Below, piece by piece: positions 53,681-62,933 of a stretch of 64,000 bases of DNA (position 1 is its first letter; every line of letters begins with the position of its first letter). A program made the translations under genes and the position numbers. Under the pieces are notes generated by a model that ran no database searches, was not told the DNA's origin, and saw only the letters and a program-made list of their open reading frames with translations. The stretch spans positions 682,001 through 746,000 of the forward strand of contig CANLXA010000002.1 of the NCBI GenBank assembly GCA_947494975.1, in the 5' to 3' direction. The stretch is from an uncultured Roseicyclus sp. (GTDB taxonomy: Bacteria > Pseudomonadota > Alphaproteobacteria > Rhodobacterales > Rhodobacteraceae).

Positions 53681-54301
53681 TCATGCAACGAAGGCCCGCT
53701 GCATCAAGTCATAGGGGTGCTTCCAGCCGGGCGTTTCGCTGATCCGCGTGAGCCACGCATCTATGGCCGGGTAATCATCACGGGAGAAGGTGAAAGGCTC
53801 TTCATAGAAGAGATAGCCGGCGCAGCTGATATCGGCGCAGGTTAGGCCATCCCCCACCAGCCAGTCCCGGTTCGAAAGCTCCCCCTCCAAGATGCGCAGA
53901 GAGGCCTTCAGCCGACCGGCGAGAAACCCGATCACATCGGCATTCCGTTTGTCTTCTGGCAGGAAATTCATCAGGAACCGCAGGGTGCCCGCCATGCCCG
54001 AGACTTTCTGGTTGTCGAAGATCGTCCAGCGCAGGACCTCCCGCCGGTCATCGCCATGCAGCTTTCCCGTCGTCTCCATCACCCAATCCTGAATGACGCC
54101 CGATTGCGTCAGGATCAGACCGTCGGCGTCCAACACAGGCACTTCGCCCATGGGATTGAGCGCGCGGAATTCCGGCGTGCGCGTCCCACCCTGAAAGAAG
54201 TCGACATGATGCGGGGTCCATTTGACGCTCGACAATTCCAGCGCCAAGGCGGCCTTGTAGGCGTTTCCACTTTCGCCGAAGCAGTAGAGCGTGTTGGTCA
54301 C
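53681..54301 (-). CDS. Glutathione S-transferase family protein
   Basis: 206-residue GST-fold protein. The thioredoxin-like N-terminal half has LYCFGESGNAYK (Ser at 10 is a possible catalytic residue) and NPMGEVPVLDADG near 50-62. The helical C-terminal half includes LVGDGLTCADI near 145. Start GTG 54301 overlaps the stop of the upstream secreted protein (GTGA), so the start is fixed by coupling. Its neighbours, an acyl-CoA dehydrogenase upstream and a thiolase downstream, suggest a catabolic or detoxifying role, but no substrate is evident. Confidence 0.85.
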   Translation of the reverse strand: MTNTLYCFGESGNAYKAALALELSSVKWTPHHVDFFQGGTRTPEFRALNPMGEVPVLDADGLILTQSGVIQDWVMETTGKLHGDDRREVLRWTIFDNQKVSGMAGTLRFLMNFLPEDKRNADVIGFLAGRLKASLRILEGELSNRDWLVGDGLTCADISCAGYLFYEEPFTFSRDDYPAIDAWLTRISETPGWKHPYDLMQRAFVA

Positions 54302-55020
54302 GGGTGATCCCCTTCGATGTCGGTGATGTTCAAAGCCGTTTCGATGCTGATCTGACCGCCGGAGAAGCTGTAGAGGATCACGACCGGGCACCATCTGTCG
54401 CCACAGGGCCTGTCCCATTCCGTGACGTCCGATGGGGGTGGATCGCTCGCGAGGTTGGGGCGGGAGGCGTGGATCAGCGCAAATTGCCATGGGGCCCATT
54501 GATTGAGCATGTCCGCCATGGCGTGCTGCCGATCCTCCGGCACGTCAGGCCCCGGATGCCACTCGACGCGACAGGTCATGCCGGTCTCTTCCGGGCGAAG
54601 CCAGATGAAAGGGTGGCCGTTGTCTTCGTCGGCGTCGATGGACCCGGTGAACGACAAAACCCTGCTCCCAGACCCGTAGTCGGGCTCGGCCAGATCGCCG
54701 AAGGAAAAGGGCAGAGTGACATAAGGCGCGAAGCCGTTGGGTGTGATATCCGCCAAGGCGGCCCCCTGTTCAAGCCCAAGGCACACATTGCGAAACATCC
54801 GCAGCACCATGAGCGCGCCCAATTCGGTCGGCACTGGCTGGCTGACGGTGCCGTATAGATCGGGGAGCAGGTCATCGTACCCCTGGACCCCCGCAAAAAC
54901 CTCAAGCGCGCGCGGTGTGTCGCGCAGCGCGGGGCCACTGCCAAAGGTGAACCCTGCGGACTGGGCCAAGGCCGTGTGCGGAACGGCGAGCGCCATCAGC
55001 AAGAGCCAGACCGCCTTCAT
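54298..55020 (-). CDS. Secreted protein of unknown function
   Basis: 240-residue exported protein. A signal peptide of about 19 residues ends at TALA-QSA. The mature part has five Cys residues at mixed spacing, including CGDRWC near 211-216, which may form a disulfide. No family recognised. Its stop overlaps the GST start (GTGA), and its start overlaps the stop of a 70-residue upstream protein (ATGA), so three genes here appear to be translated in series. Confidence 0.7.
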   Translation of the reverse strand: MKAVWLLLMALAVPHTALAQSAGFTFGSGPALRDTPRALEVFAGVQGYDDLLPDLYGTVSQPVPTELGALMVLRMFRNVCLGLEQGAALADITPNGFAPYVTLPFSFGDLAEPDYGSGSRVLSFTGSIDADEDNGHPFIWLRPEETGMTCRVEWHPGPDVPEDRQHAMADMLNQWAPWQFALIHASRPNLASDPPPSDVTEWDRPCGDRWCPVVILYSFSGGQISIETALNITDIEGDHP

Positions 55021-55229
55021 CGTTTCCGCTCATCGATTTCGGAGTTGAAGATCCGCATCCGTGCGATGAACTTTTCCTCGTTGATCACGCTGCCCCAGTT
55101 TTCGAACAGAAAGGACAGGAACTCTCCCTCATCCAATCCGGCCTCACGGGCCAGGCTCCGCAGCTTGCGGAAGCCGTCCTCGCTCATGGCGATGTTCGGG
55201 CGGCGGGTCAGGCGAAGGCGTTTGGGCAT
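55017..55229 (-). CDS. Small basic protein, possibly DNA-binding
   Basis: 70-residue protein with a basic N terminus and a predicted helix-turn pattern (EDGFRKLRSLAREAGLDEGEF) resembling ribbon-helix-helix or CopG-like proteins, but the match is weak. It overlaps the secreted-protein gene by 4 bases (ATGA). It lies 91 bases downstream of the acyl-CoA dehydrogenase stop. Function unknown. Confidence 0.55.
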   Translation of the reverse strand: MPKRLRLTRRPNIAMSEDGFRKLRSLAREAGLDEGEFLSFLFENWGSVINEEKFIARMRIFNSEIDERKR

Positions 55230-55320
55230 CAGATCTCTCTTGTCGTGGCTTTATCCCCGATCATGACGCGAAACGGCGCAGCAACAAGGCAAGAAAGCCC
55301 GTTACCGCGCCGCGCCACAT

Positions 55321-57096
55321 TCAGAAGTTCGCGGCGTCAAGCGCCATGACGGCCTCTCCGCCGGCCTGGATGCGCGCCAGATGCATCGCGGTCATCGGCA
55401 GGGTCCGGGTCATGTAGAACCGCCCGGTGGCCAATTTCGTCTCATGGAAAACCGGATCATCCGTGCCGTTAGACAGTGCTGCAAGCGAGGCTTTGGCCAT
55501 CATTGACCACATCAGGCCGAGGCACACATGCCCGAAGAGGTGCATGAAATCGTAGCTGCCCGACAGTGCGTTGTTTGGGTTTTTCATGCCTTCCTGCATG
55601 AAGTACATCCCGGCGGCCTGCAGATCCTTCGAGGCGGCCTTGAGCGGGGAGATGAACTCTTCCATCCCTTCGATCTCGGCGTTGTCCTTGCAGAAGCCCT
55701 TGACCAGATCGAAGAACGCCATGACGTGCTTGCCTCCGTCCTGCGCCAGCTTGCGCCCCACCAGATCCAGCGCCTGAACACCGTTGGCGCCCTCATAGAT
55801 CATTGCGATCCGCGCATCTCGGGTGAACTGGGACATGCCCCATTCTTCGATGTAGCCGTGCCCGCCATAGACCTGCTGGGCCTGCACGGTCATGTCGTAG
55901 CCCTTGTCGGTCAGGAAGCCCTTGATCACGGGGGTGAGCAGCGACACCAGGCCATCGGCATCCGCATCTTCCGAGCGGTGCGCGCGGTCGATAAGGGTCG
56001 AGCCCCAGAGGAGGAACGCACGGCCCGCCTCGGTGAAGCTTTTCTGCTCCATCAGGTTGCGGCGAATATCGGGGTGCACGATGATCGGATCGGCCGGGCC
56101 GTCGGGGTTTTTCACGCCGGTCACGTCACGGCCTTGCAGGCGATCCTTGGCGTAATCGAGGGCGTTCTGATACGCGACCTCGGCCTGAGCCAGGCCCTGC
56201 ATGCCCACACCCAGACGCGCTTCGTTCATCATCGTGAACATGGCGCGCATGCCCTTATGCTCTTCGCCGAGCAGGTAGCCGGTTGCCTCGTCGTAATTCA
56301 TCACGCAGGTCGAGTTGCCGTGGATGCCCATCTTCTCTTCGATCTTGCCACAGCTCACGCCGTTGCGGGCGCCAAGCGAGCCGTCTTCGTTCACGAGGAG
56401 CTTGGGCACGATGAAGAGCGAGACGCCCTTGATGCCCTCGGGCCCGCCGACGATCTTGCCGAGGACAAGGTGGATGATGTTGTCGGCCATGTCGTGTTCA
56501 CCGGCGGAGATGAAGATCTTCTGGCCGGAGATCTTGTAAGAGCCGTCGCCCTGCGGTTCGGCCTTGGTGCGCATCAGGCCCAGATCGGTGCCGCAATGGG
56601 GCTCTGTCAGATTCATGGTGCCGGTCCATTCGCAGGACACCATCTTGGGCAGATAAGTCGCCTTTTGCTCTTCCGTGCCATGAACGAGGATCGCGGAGGC
56701 CGCGCCATGGGTCAGACCCTGATACATGGTGAATGCCTGATTGGCAGAGGAGAACATCTCACCTACCGCGGTGTTCATCACATAAGGCAGGCCCATGCCG
56801 CCAAATTCCTCGGGCATGTCGATGCCGGGCCAGCCGCCTTCGGACATCTGGTCAAACGCCTCTTTGAAGCCGGTCGGTGTGCGGACCACCCCGTTTTCCA
56901 TCACGCAACCTTCGGTGTCACCGACGGTATTGAGCGGTGTCAGGACCTCGGATGCGATCTTGCCAGCTTCTTCGAAAATGGCGGACGTGAAGTCTCGCTC
57001 CAGGTCGGTATAGCCAGGGATGTCGTGGTCCGCGATATTCAGAACATCGTGCAAGATGAACTGCATGTCCTTCGTGGGGGCGGTGTAGCGGGGCAT
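55321..57096 (-). CDS. Acyl-CoA dehydrogenase, long C-terminal type
   Basis: 591-residue FAD-dependent acyl-CoA dehydrogenase of the long type with an added C-terminal domain of about 130 residues (about 460-590). Core motifs include [13 protein letters not shown] near 155-167, [10 protein letters not shown] near 190, and [14 protein letters not shown] near 425. The long type is common in alphaproteobacteria and acts on medium or long acyl-CoAs. ATG 57096 is 30 bases downstream of a MerR regulator gene on the same strand, which probably controls it. Confidence 0.9.
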   Translation of the reverse strand: MPRYTAPTKDMQFILHDVLNIADHDIPGYTDLERDFTSAIFEEAGKIASEVLTPLNTVGDTEGCVMENGVVRTPTGFKEAFDQMSEGGWPGIDMPEEFGGMGLPYVMNTAVGEMFSSANQAFTMYQGLTHGAASAILVHGTEEQKATYLPKMVSCEWTGTMNLTEPHCGTDLGLMRTKAEPQGDGSYKISGQKIFISAGEHDMADNIIHLVLGKIVGGPEGIKGVSLFIVPKLLVNEDGSLGARNGVSCGKIEEKMGIHGNSTCVMNYDEATGYLLGEEHKGMRAMFTMMNEARLGVGMQGLAQAEVAYQNALDYAKDRLQGRDVTGVKNPDGPADPIIVHPDIRRNLMEQKSFTEAGRAFLLWGSTLIDRAHRSEDADADGLVSLLTPVIKGFLTDKGYDMTVQAQQVYGGHGYIEEWGMSQFTRDARIAMIYEGANGVQALDLVGRKLAQDGGKHVMAFFDLVKGFCKDNAEIEGMEEFISPLKAASKDLQAAGMYFMQEGMKNPNNALSGSYDFMHLFGHVCLGLMWSMMAKASLAALSNGTDDPVFHETKLATGRFYMTRTLPMTAMHLARIQAGGEAVMALDAANF

Positions 57097-57126
57097 TGAT
57101 GGTCCTCCCGGTCGTCGTGGTGTGGC

Positions 57127-57519
57127 TTATTGTGCGGCGGAATGGCGGCTCGACAACATGTCGCCAACCAATTGCATCTGGTTGCGAAGCTCGTCGATGG
57201 CTTCGTTCAGTTCGGCGCGCTGGCGCTCCATGTCGTTCAGGCGGTCCTGAGCAATGTCGAGCGTGCGGCTCAGCTGCGTTTCCTGGCTGTCGCCGACATA
57301 GTAGAGGTCCAGCAGTTGGCGGATCTCTTCGAGCGAGAAGCCAAAGCGCTTACCGCGCAGGATCAGCTTGAGCCGGGCCCGATCGCGCCGGGTGAACAGG
57401 CGGCGCTGGCCCTCGCGGACCGGGAACAGAAGCTCCTTGGCTTCGTAAAAGCGTAGGGTGCGCGGCGTTACGTCGAACAAGTCGCACATCTGGCGGATGG
57501 TCATGGTTTCAGAGGTCAT
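57127..57519 (-). CDS. MerR-family regulator
   Basis: 130-residue MerR regulator. The winged-helix part reads TIRQMCDLFDVTPRTLRFYE (about 6-25). It continues with RLFTRRDRARLKLILRGKRFG and FSLEEIRQLLDLY, then a coiled-coil dimerisation helix (about 85-115). No metal-binding cysteine cluster is seen, so it resembles LiuR/AtuR-type acyl-CoA regulators. ATG 57519 has AGGGTAG upstream. Two candidate binding sites lie upstream at 57598-57627. A close paralogue is encoded at 58.2 kb. Confidence 0.85.
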   Translation of the reverse strand: MTSETMTIRQMCDLFDVTPRTLRFYEAKELLFPVREGQRRLFTRRDRARLKLILRGKRFGFSLEEIRQLLDLYYVGDSQETQLSRTLDIAQDRLNDMERQRAELNEAIDELRNQMQLVGDMLSSRHSAAQ

Positions 57520-57597
57520 CTGACTACCCTCAATACAATCAAACATGTCGTGTCTGGACCTCATTTGCGAGTCGATACTCCAACCTACAAGAAAAGA

Positions 57598-57627
57598 TGA
57601 CGTTGACGTAAACGGGACGTTGCGTCA
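57598..57627. promoter_or_regulatory. Candidate MerR binding sites
   Basis: TGACGTTGACGTAAACG (57598-57614), a tandem TGACGT, is followed by GACGTTGCGTCA (57616-57627), which contains a GACG-TTG-CGTC inverted repeat. They lie 79-108 bases upstream of the MerR start. Similar spaced ACGT-containing boxes are typical of LiuR-like MerR proteins, but binding is inference. Confidence 0.45.
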
Positions 57628-57702
57628 TTTGCGGCTTGACGAAAGGTCAGTAAAGGTGCCGTAGGGGAAGGCGAAATAATCCTGCTGTGCCGGAAGCCGA
57701 TA

Positions 57703-58191
57703 TTATCGCCGGTTCAGGCTTAGATTCTTGCCAAAGCGCCAATTTTGGCCGTCGTTCGTCTCGAACAGCCAGCCGTTCTCGGACCACACGTAGCCCATGA
57801 TCCAGGCGTAATGGGACACCGTGCGTTGCATGTCTTCCGGCTGCATGATCGAGCGCAGGGGAATCGTCGCGATCAGATCGCCCGGGGGCCTGTAGAGCCG
57901 CAGAACGATCGCGTCGGGGTTACCTTCCCAAGACAGCAGATTGGCACCAAGACTAGAGACGAGAACAAACGCGCCATCCGGCGATGGATGGATCGCGAAT
58001 GACAGTGCCCAAAACGGCAGAATCCATGCGGGACTACTGGGCGGGGTAATCGTTGTTTGTTCGGTCTCGACGACGCTTTCCACAATCACGCCGCCGGAAT
58101 GGGTGACGCGCCAATCCTCAGCCGGTGGCAAAGGGGTATCAGCCAACGCAGGAGTGCAGATAATAACGGCCATCAGAAGCCGCCGGATCAT
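57703..58191 (-). CDS. Secreted protein of unknown function
   Basis: 162-residue protein with an N-terminal signal peptide of about 17 residues (LLMAVIICTPALA, cleavage before DTP). The mature part contains hydrophobic strands and no cysteines or recognised motifs. ATG 58191 overlaps the stop of the upstream MerR gene (ATGA). It is placed between two related MerR regulators. I cannot assign a function. Confidence 0.62.
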   Translation of the reverse strand: MIRRLLMAVIICTPALADTPLPPAEDWRVTHSGGVIVESVVETEQTTITPPSSPAWILPFWALSFAIHPSPDGAFVLVSSLGANLLSWEGNPDAIVLRLYRPPGDLIATIPLRSIMQPEDMQRTVSHYAWIMGYVWSENGWLFETNDGQNWRFGKNLSLNRR

Positions 58192-58553
58192 CCCGCGGCG
58201 GTCTCGTCGCGCAAAGTCTTCAATTCGGCAATGATCTCATCAAGCTCATCTCGTCGGGTCCGCAACTCGTCCAATTGCTCATCGGCCTTGGCGATCCAGA
58301 TCTCGCGCTGCCCCTCCCAACCCTCGCCGCGATCATAGATTTCCAACCATTGCCGGATCTCTTCCAGCGAGAAGCCGAAGCGTCGCCCGCGCAGGATCAG
58401 GGTCATCCGGGCCAGTTCTCTCGGCCCGTAGAACCGGGCGCGGCCTTCCCGCTCGGGGGCCAGCAATTCAATGTATTCGTAGTGGCGTAACGTGCGCGGG
58501 GTTACGTCGAACCGGGCACACATCGCTTTGAAATCCAGACGCTCCTCAGACAT
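58188..58553 (-). CDS. MerR-family regulator
   Basis: 121-residue MerR regulator similar to the one at 57.1 kb: FDVTPRTLRHYEYIELLAP, then RGRRFGFSLEEIRQWLEIY and a C-terminal coiled coil. It likewise has no metal-binding cysteines. The start ATG 58553 gives a short N terminus; the upstream frame is unlikely to be coding. GTTACTTAAC, a small palindrome, lies about 60 bases upstream (near 58613-58622). It is translationally coupled to the secreted protein that follows. Confidence 0.82.
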   Translation of the reverse strand: MSEERLDFKAMCARFDVTPRTLRHYEYIELLAPEREGRARFYGPRELARMTLILRGRRFGFSLEEIRQWLEIYDRGEGWEGQREIWIAKADEQLDELRTRRDELDEIIAELKTLRDETAAG

Positions 58554-58694
58554 GAGCTTTGCCGTCTCCCTCAGTCCGTCAGGGCTGATTATGCCGCGCA
58601 GGTCGCGGCTTGTTAAGTAACTTCCCCTTGCACCCAGCGATGGGCGGCGCGAAACCAAGTAACAGATGACGTGCAGTTGGCAGGGGCGGGCAGA

Positions 58695-59147
58695 ATGACA
58701 GACGAGACAGAAGACCGAGCGGCCGACAAGGCCCGCATCGCCCGCCAATTCATCGAGGCGATCCCGTTTTCGAAGGCACTGGCGATGAGCCTAGATGAGA
58801 TCGGGGATGGTTTGGCCGTGATCTCGATGCCCTATTCCGACGATTTGGTGGGCGATCCCAGCACCGGTGTGATCCACGGAGGGGCGGTTTCAGCCCTGAT
58901 GGACACATGCGGTGGCGCGGCGGTGATGAGCCATCCGGAGGCCCTCGCGGGCACGGCGACGATTGACCTGCGGATCGACTATATGCGCCCTGCGACACCG
59001 GGCCAGACGATCACGGCCCGCGCGCAGTGTTATCACGTGACCCGCAGCGTGGCGTTCATTCGCGCCGAGGCCTTCGACCACGATATGGACCGCGCCGTCG
59101 CCGCGGCGACCGGGGCCTTCACCGTCGAACGGAGGGCCAAATCATGA
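58695..59147 (+). CDS. PaaI-like hot-dog thioesterase
   Basis: 150-residue acyl-CoA thioesterase of the PaaI/YdiI hot-dog type. The active-site region reads HGGAVSALMDTCGGAAVM near 64-81, with the conserved His-Gly-Gly and the Asp in a position common to PaaI enzymes. Start ATG 58695 is preceded by a purine-rich stretch. It overlaps the start of a second thioesterase gene by 4 bases, so they are probably co-translated. The precise acyl substrate is unknown. Confidence 0.86.
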   Translation: MTDETEDRAADKARIARQFIEAIPFSKALAMSLDEIGDGLAVISMPYSDDLVGDPSTGVIHGGAVSALMDTCGGAAVMSHPEALAGTATIDLRIDYMRPATPGQTITARAQCYHVTRSVAFIRAEAFDHDMDRAVAAATGAFTVERRAKS

Positions 59148-59650
59148 ACCGCCCGCCGCCAGAACCCGTCCACATCGTAAAAGAGCGTCGCGACAGGGCG
59201 CTGGCCGCTTTAGTGGAGCGGACGCCTTATATCCGTACGCTTGGCATCAGTTTCGATCGCCGCGGCGATGAATTGACCGCAGTTTTGAACTACGACGATA
59301 AGCTCATCGGGAATCCGTTCCTTCCCGCACTTCATGGTGGCGCGATTGCCTCGTTCTTGGAAGTCGCCGCGATTATGGAATTGGGTTTCCACATCCTGTG
59401 GGATGAGATCGAGAATGGCCGTGTGTCGGCGGATGAGTTGAGCCCGGAAACCTTGCCAAGAATGCCGAAAACCATCGATTTCACGGTTGATTACTTGCGA
59501 TCTGGCCTGCCCAGGGATGCCTATGCCCGGGCGCGGGTGAACCGGTCTGGTCGGCGTTACGCGTCGGTGCATGTGGAGGCGTGGCAGGACAATCGCCAGC
59601 GCCTGTTTGCGCAGGCAACCGGCCATTTCCTGATGCCGACGCGAGGTTGA
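59144..59650 (+). CDS. PaaI-like hot-dog thioesterase, longer type
   Basis: 168-residue hot-dog protein with LHGGAIASFLEVAAIMELG near 62-80, which carries the HGG motif of PaaI thioesterases but has Glu instead of Asp in the following active-site helix. A stretch of about 25 residues (VSADELSPETLP) before TIDFTVDYLRSG is an insertion relative to its partner. ATG overlaps the preceding gene (ATGA) and has GGAGGG upstream. The two unequal proteins might form a heteromer, an inference. It is followed 7 bases on by a MATE transporter. Confidence 0.85.
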   Translation: MNRPPPEPVHIVKERRDRALAALVERTPYIRTLGISFDRRGDELTAVLNYDDKLIGNPFLPALHGGAIASFLEVAAIMELGFHILWDEIENGRVSADELSPETLPRMPKTIDFTVDYLRSGLPRDAYARARVNRSGRRYASVHVEAWQDNRQRLFAQATGHFLMPTRG

Positions 59651-59657
59651 GCGGGGT

Positions 59658-60989
59658 ATGACCGCCCCCACTGCAACGGACCCTCCCAAACCCCTGACGC
59701 ATCGCCGGGTGCTGAAGGTGGCGGTTCCGATCGTGTTGTCGAATGCGACCGTGCCGATCCTGGGGCTGGTCGATGTGGGCGTTGTGGGGCAGTTGGGCGA
59801 GGCCGCGCCGATTGGCGCGGTCGGGCTGGGTGCGATCATCCTGTCGACGGCGTTCTGGATCTTCGGGTTCCTGCGGATGGGGACCGTGGGCCTCGTGGGG
59901 CAGGCCGAAGGGGCAGGCGACATGGCCGAGGTTTCGGCGATCCTGACCAGGGCACTGATCATTGCCGGCGTCGGGGGCGCCCTTCTGATCTGCGCCTATC
60001 CGCTAATCACGTTCGCCGCATTTTCCTGGGACCCAACCAGCGAGGAGGTGGAGGCCCTTGCGCGCCAATACCTGTTCATCCGGATCTGGACGGCACCCTT
60101 CGCCATTTCCGTTTACGCGTTGACGGGCTGGCTGATCGCTCAGGAGCGGACGGGGGCGGTCTTCTGGATTCAGCTCCTCATGAACAGCGTGAACATCGCG
60201 TTGAATTTCCTGTTTGTTCTGGGTTTCGATTGGGGCGTACCGGGTGTTGCGGCCTCGACAGCCATTGCTGAAGTGGTGGGCGCGGGCCTTGGCCTGTGGT
60301 TTTGTCGCGCGGCATTCAAGCGGCCAGACTGGCGGGACTGGCCGCGCGTGTTCGAAAAGGCGCGCCTGATCAAGATGGCGCTTCTGAACGTGGATATCCT
60401 GATCCGGTCCGCATTGCTGATGGCGATCTTCACCTCGTTCACGTTTCTGGGGGCACAATTCGGCGATGTGACCTTGGCGGCCAACGAGGTGCTGATTCAG
60501 TTCCTGTATGTGACGGCTTACGCGATGGACGGGTTTGCCTTTGCGGCCGAGACCTTAGTCGCCCGGGCCTACGGGCGCAGCGATCCCGGCCGGGTTCGCA
60601 GGGCATCGATGATGACGGGGATCTGGGGCTTCGGTACCTGCGCGGCGCTGGGCATTGCGTTCTGGTTGGGCGGGCCATGGCTCATCGACCTGCTGGCCAA
60701 GGATCCCGACGTGCAAGACTTGGCCCGCGTCTTCCTGCCCTGGATGGCACTTGCGCCGTTCATCGGGTGCGCGGCGTGGATGTTCGATGGGATTTTCATC
60801 GGGGCAGCGCGGGGGCGCGACATGCGGAACATGATGGTGCTGAGTGCCGTGGTCTACGTGGGTGCGGCCCTGATCCTGATCCCGAGTTTCGGCAATCACG
60901 GGGTCTGGGCCGCGTTGCTGGTCAGTTTCGCGGCCCGGGGTGTCACATTGGGGGCTCGATACCCGGCGTTGGAGCGTGGGGCGGGCTGA
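59658..60989 (+). CDS. MATE-family efflux transporter
   Basis: 443-residue MATE-type multidrug and toxin exporter (DinF-like). About twelve hydrophobic segments are spread over the protein; conserved features are PIVLSNATVPILGLVDVGVVG near 17-37 and GFLRMGTVGLVGQAEGAGD near 73-91. It belongs to the MatE duplicate fold. Start ATG 59658 lies 7 bases after the thioesterase stop, so thioester hydrolysis and export might be functionally linked, although transport substrate is unknown. A repeat motif follows the stop. Confidence 0.9.
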   Translation: MTAPTATDPPKPLTHRRVLKVAVPIVLSNATVPILGLVDVGVVGQLGEAAPIGAVGLGAIILSTAFWIFGFLRMGTVGLVGQAEGAGDMAEVSAILTRALIIAGVGGALLICAYPLITFAAFSWDPTSEEVEALARQYLFIRIWTAPFAISVYALTGWLIAQERTGAVFWIQLLMNSVNIALNFLFVLGFDWGVPGVAASTAIAEVVGAGLGLWFCRAAFKRPDWRDWPRVFEKARLIKMALLNVDILIRSALLMAIFTSFTFLGAQFGDVTLAANEVLIQFLYVTAYAMDGFAFAAETLVARAYGRSDPGRVRRASMMTGIWGFGTCAALGIAFWLGGPWLIDLLAKDPDVQDLARVFLPWMALAPFIGCAAWMFDGIFIGAARGRDMRNMMVLSAVVYVGAALILIPSFGNHGVWAALLVSFAARGVTLGARYPALERGAG

Positions 60990-61000
60990 GCCGCTCTTTT

Positions 61001-61021
61001 GAGTAATTTTGACAAGATGAA
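61001..61021 (+). repeat. Tail of Roseobacter-type intergenic repeat
   Basis: GAGTAATTTTGACAAGATGAA follows the MATE stop by about 12 bases and resembles GGAGTTTCTTGCCAAGATGAA at 46841-46861. Here the GC-rich hairpin part is missing or much reduced. It is probably a partial copy. Confidence 0.45.
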
Positions 61022-61081
61022 GAGGGTGCGGCGCAAAACGGGAGGCGTGTCTGAAAAGCGCGCGGCCACCTTCATCAACGA

Positions 61082-61423
61082 TTAGACGAGGGTGAGAACG
61101 GCCTCGGGCGGACGCCCGATCACAGCCTTGTCGCCGTTCAGAAGGACGGGGCGCTCAATCAGGATCGGATGCGTGGCCATCGCGATGATCAGGGCCGCGT
61201 CGTCAGCCTCGTTCAGGCCCAGATCGCGGTAGAGTTTTTCGCCCCGGCGGATCAGGTCGCGAGGCGTGATCTTGAGGCGGTCGATCACGTCTGTGATCTC
61301 GGCTTCGGTTGGGGGCGTCGCAAGATAGAGTCGGACCCTGGGCGCGTGGCCGCCATCTTCCAGCAGGGCCAGCGCCTGCCGAGATTTCGAGCAGCGGGGA
61401 TTGTGCCACAATGTCATGTCCAT
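61082..61423 (-). CDS. ArsC/Spx-family arsenate reductase-like protein
   Basis: 113-residue glutaredoxin-type ArsC family protein. The active-site cysteine lies in [10 protein letters not shown] near 7-16. [16 protein letters not shown] and [12 protein letters not shown] follow as in ArsC. The conserved Arg in ERPVL is present, so arsenate reduction with glutathione is possible, but many such proteins have other roles. ATG 61423 has GGGAG 8 bases upstream and overlaps the end of pyrD; an ATG at 61417 overlapping the pyrD TGA is the alternative. Confidence 0.85.
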   Translation of the reverse strand: MDMTLWHNPRCSKSRQALALLEDGGHAPRVRLYLATPPTEAEITDVIDRLKITPRDLIRRGEKLYRDLGLNEADDAALIIAMATHPILIERPVLLNGDKAVIGRPPEAVLTLV

Positions 61424-62472
61424 TCGCTTACTCCCGTTCCGACGGCTTGGGCGACGCTGTCAAACCCGTCGCGGGCCAAATGGGCGTCGAGGCCCTTGGC
61501 AATCTCTGTCACAAGGCTGAGCCCGCCATATACCAGCGCCGTATAGAGCTGCACCGCCGATGCGCCAGCGCGGATCTTGGCATAGGCCTGATCGGCATTG
61601 GACACACCGCCGACCCCGATCAAGGGGATGGTGCCGCGGGTCAAGGTGTTGAGCCGGGCCAGAACACGCGTGGATTTTTCAAAGAGTGGCTGGCCGGACA
61701 GGCCGCCTTGCTCGGTGCGATCGGCGCTGACCAACCCGTCTCGGGAAAGTGTGGTGTTGGTGGCGATGATCGCCTGAATCCGGCCTGGATGATCGAGGAT
61801 CACATCGACAATATCAGCCAGTTCCATGTCCGTCAGGTCGGGTGCAATCTTGAGGAATAGGGCCACCGGCTCGGCCTCGATCAGTCGGACCGCGTCGATC
61901 TTCTCGATGATGGCGGCCAGCGCCTCTTTGCCCTGCAGATCGCGCAGCCTTTCGGTGTTGGGAGAGGAGACGTTGATCGTGGCGAAATCGATATGCTGCG
62001 AGCAGGTGCTATAAACGGTGCCGAAATCCGCAATCCGATCTTCGCTGTCCTTGTTCGCGCCGAGGTTCAGACCGATGGGAATTTCGCGGGGCAGGCCATT
62101 CAGACGTGCGGCAATGGCCTCAGCGCCGTCATTGTTGAACCCGAAGCGATTGATGGCGGCCTGGTCTTCGCCAAGACGAAACAGGCGTGGCTTTGGGTTG
62201 CCGGGTTGCGGGAGCGGCGTGGCAGCGCCGACCTCGATAAAACCGAAGCCCGCACGTTGCAGCGGCCCCGCGGCCTCGGCGTTCTTGTCGAACCCCGCCG
62301 CGAGACCGATGGGGTTGGGCAGCTTGATGCCCGCAACGGACGTGGCGAGACGCGGGGTGGTGAAGGGCCCCTGAAGCGGACCAAGGCCGAGCTTGAGCGC
62401 CGTCAGCGCCATCCCATGGGCGCGCTCGGGATCGAAGGAGCGCAGAAGTCTCAGGCCGAGGGTTTCGAGCAC
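61414..62472 (-). CDS. pyrD: Dihydroorotate dehydrogenase (quinone)
   Basis: Class 2 dihydroorotate dehydrogenase, about 352 residues, passing electrons from dihydroorotate to quinone in pyrimidine synthesis. The start is likely GTG 62472, just after the DUF952 stop, giving an N terminus like the family's ([18 protein letters not shown]). [14 protein letters not shown] near 55-68, NPKPRLFRL near 96, [11 protein letters not shown] near 165-175 and IGVGGVSN near 285 match the fold and FMN site. The protein is soluble apart from an amphipathic N terminus, which may associate with the membrane. Overlaps arsC-like gene by 10 bases. Confidence 0.92.
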   Translation of the reverse strand: MLETLGLRLLRSFDPERAHGMALTALKLGLGPLQGPFTTPRLATSVAGIKLPNPIGLAAGFDKNAEAAGPLQRAGFGFIEVGAATPLPQPGNPKPRLFRLGEDQAAINRFGFNNDGAEAIAARLNGLPREIPIGLNLGANKDSEDRIADFGTVYSTCSQHIDFATINVSSPNTERLRDLQGKEALAAIIEKIDAVRLIEAEPVALFLKIAPDLTDMELADIVDVILDHPGRIQAIIATNTTLSRDGLVSADRTEQGGLSGQPLFEKSTRVLARLNTLTRGTIPLIGVGGVSNADQAYAKIRAGASAVQLYTALVYGGLSLVTEIAKGLDAHLARDGFDSVAQAVGTGVSEWT

Positions 62473-62473
62473 C

Positions 62474-62809
62474 TCAAAGATCCTCAGGGAAATCGTGGGC
62501 GCCGTCCACCAATGGCAGCGGCGCGTGCCATACCACATCGGCCAGTCGCAAAGGGGCATAGAGGTGCGGGAATTTCGCACCGCCGCGCGAGACTTCCCAT
62601 TTCAGGTCCGCGCCTAGCGCATCGGTGTCCACCGCTGCGAGGATCAGTCCGTCTTCACCGGCGAAATGCTTGGCCGCCGTTTCCAGCGCCTGATCGGCGG
62701 TGGAGAAATGCACGTACCCATCGGCCACATCTATGGGCGCGCCCTGGCTCACGCCTTTGGCTTGCAACTCGGCCCATTCCTCGGCTCGCAGGATCTTGTA
62801 AATACGCAT
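62474..62809 (-). CDS. DUF952 family protein
   Basis: 111-residue DUF952 protein. The family shape is seen in [33 protein letters not shown] and the [13 protein letters not shown] segment. DUF952 has been related to the ADP-ribosyltransferase-like fold, but biochemical function is not known to me. ATG 62809 is the first that matches the family N terminus. It ends one base before the pyrD start, so the three genes DUF952-pyrD-arsC probably form an operon. Confidence 0.85.
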   Translation of the reverse strand: MRIYKILRAEEWAELQAKGVSQGAPIDVADGYVHFSTADQALETAAKHFAGEDGLILAAVDTDALGADLKWEVSRGGAKFPHLYAPLRLADVVWHAPLPLVDGAHDFPEDL

Positions 62810-62933
62810 GGCGCCCGTTTCCCCCGCGTGCTCCGTGGCGTCAAGTGTCACCGGCGCGTCATCTAGCGGCTTTACTTGCCGGGGGCGTGCCGCCAATCTG
62901 ATATCTGTCCAACGATAAAACCGGGAGAATTTC

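Noticed and set aside
53448-53684. 78-codon minus-strand frame exactly bridging the GST stop and the thiolase start
   Set aside because: Its ends overlap both neighbours by 4 bases, which is tempting, but third-position GC is clearly lower than in nearby genes, no family is recognisable, and it contains the fadA leader hairpin. I treat it as intergenic.
55528-57099. 523-codon plus-strand frame opposite the acyl-CoA dehydrogenase
   Set aside because: Antisense shadow of a full-length, motif-bearing acyl-CoA dehydrogenase; no independent signal.
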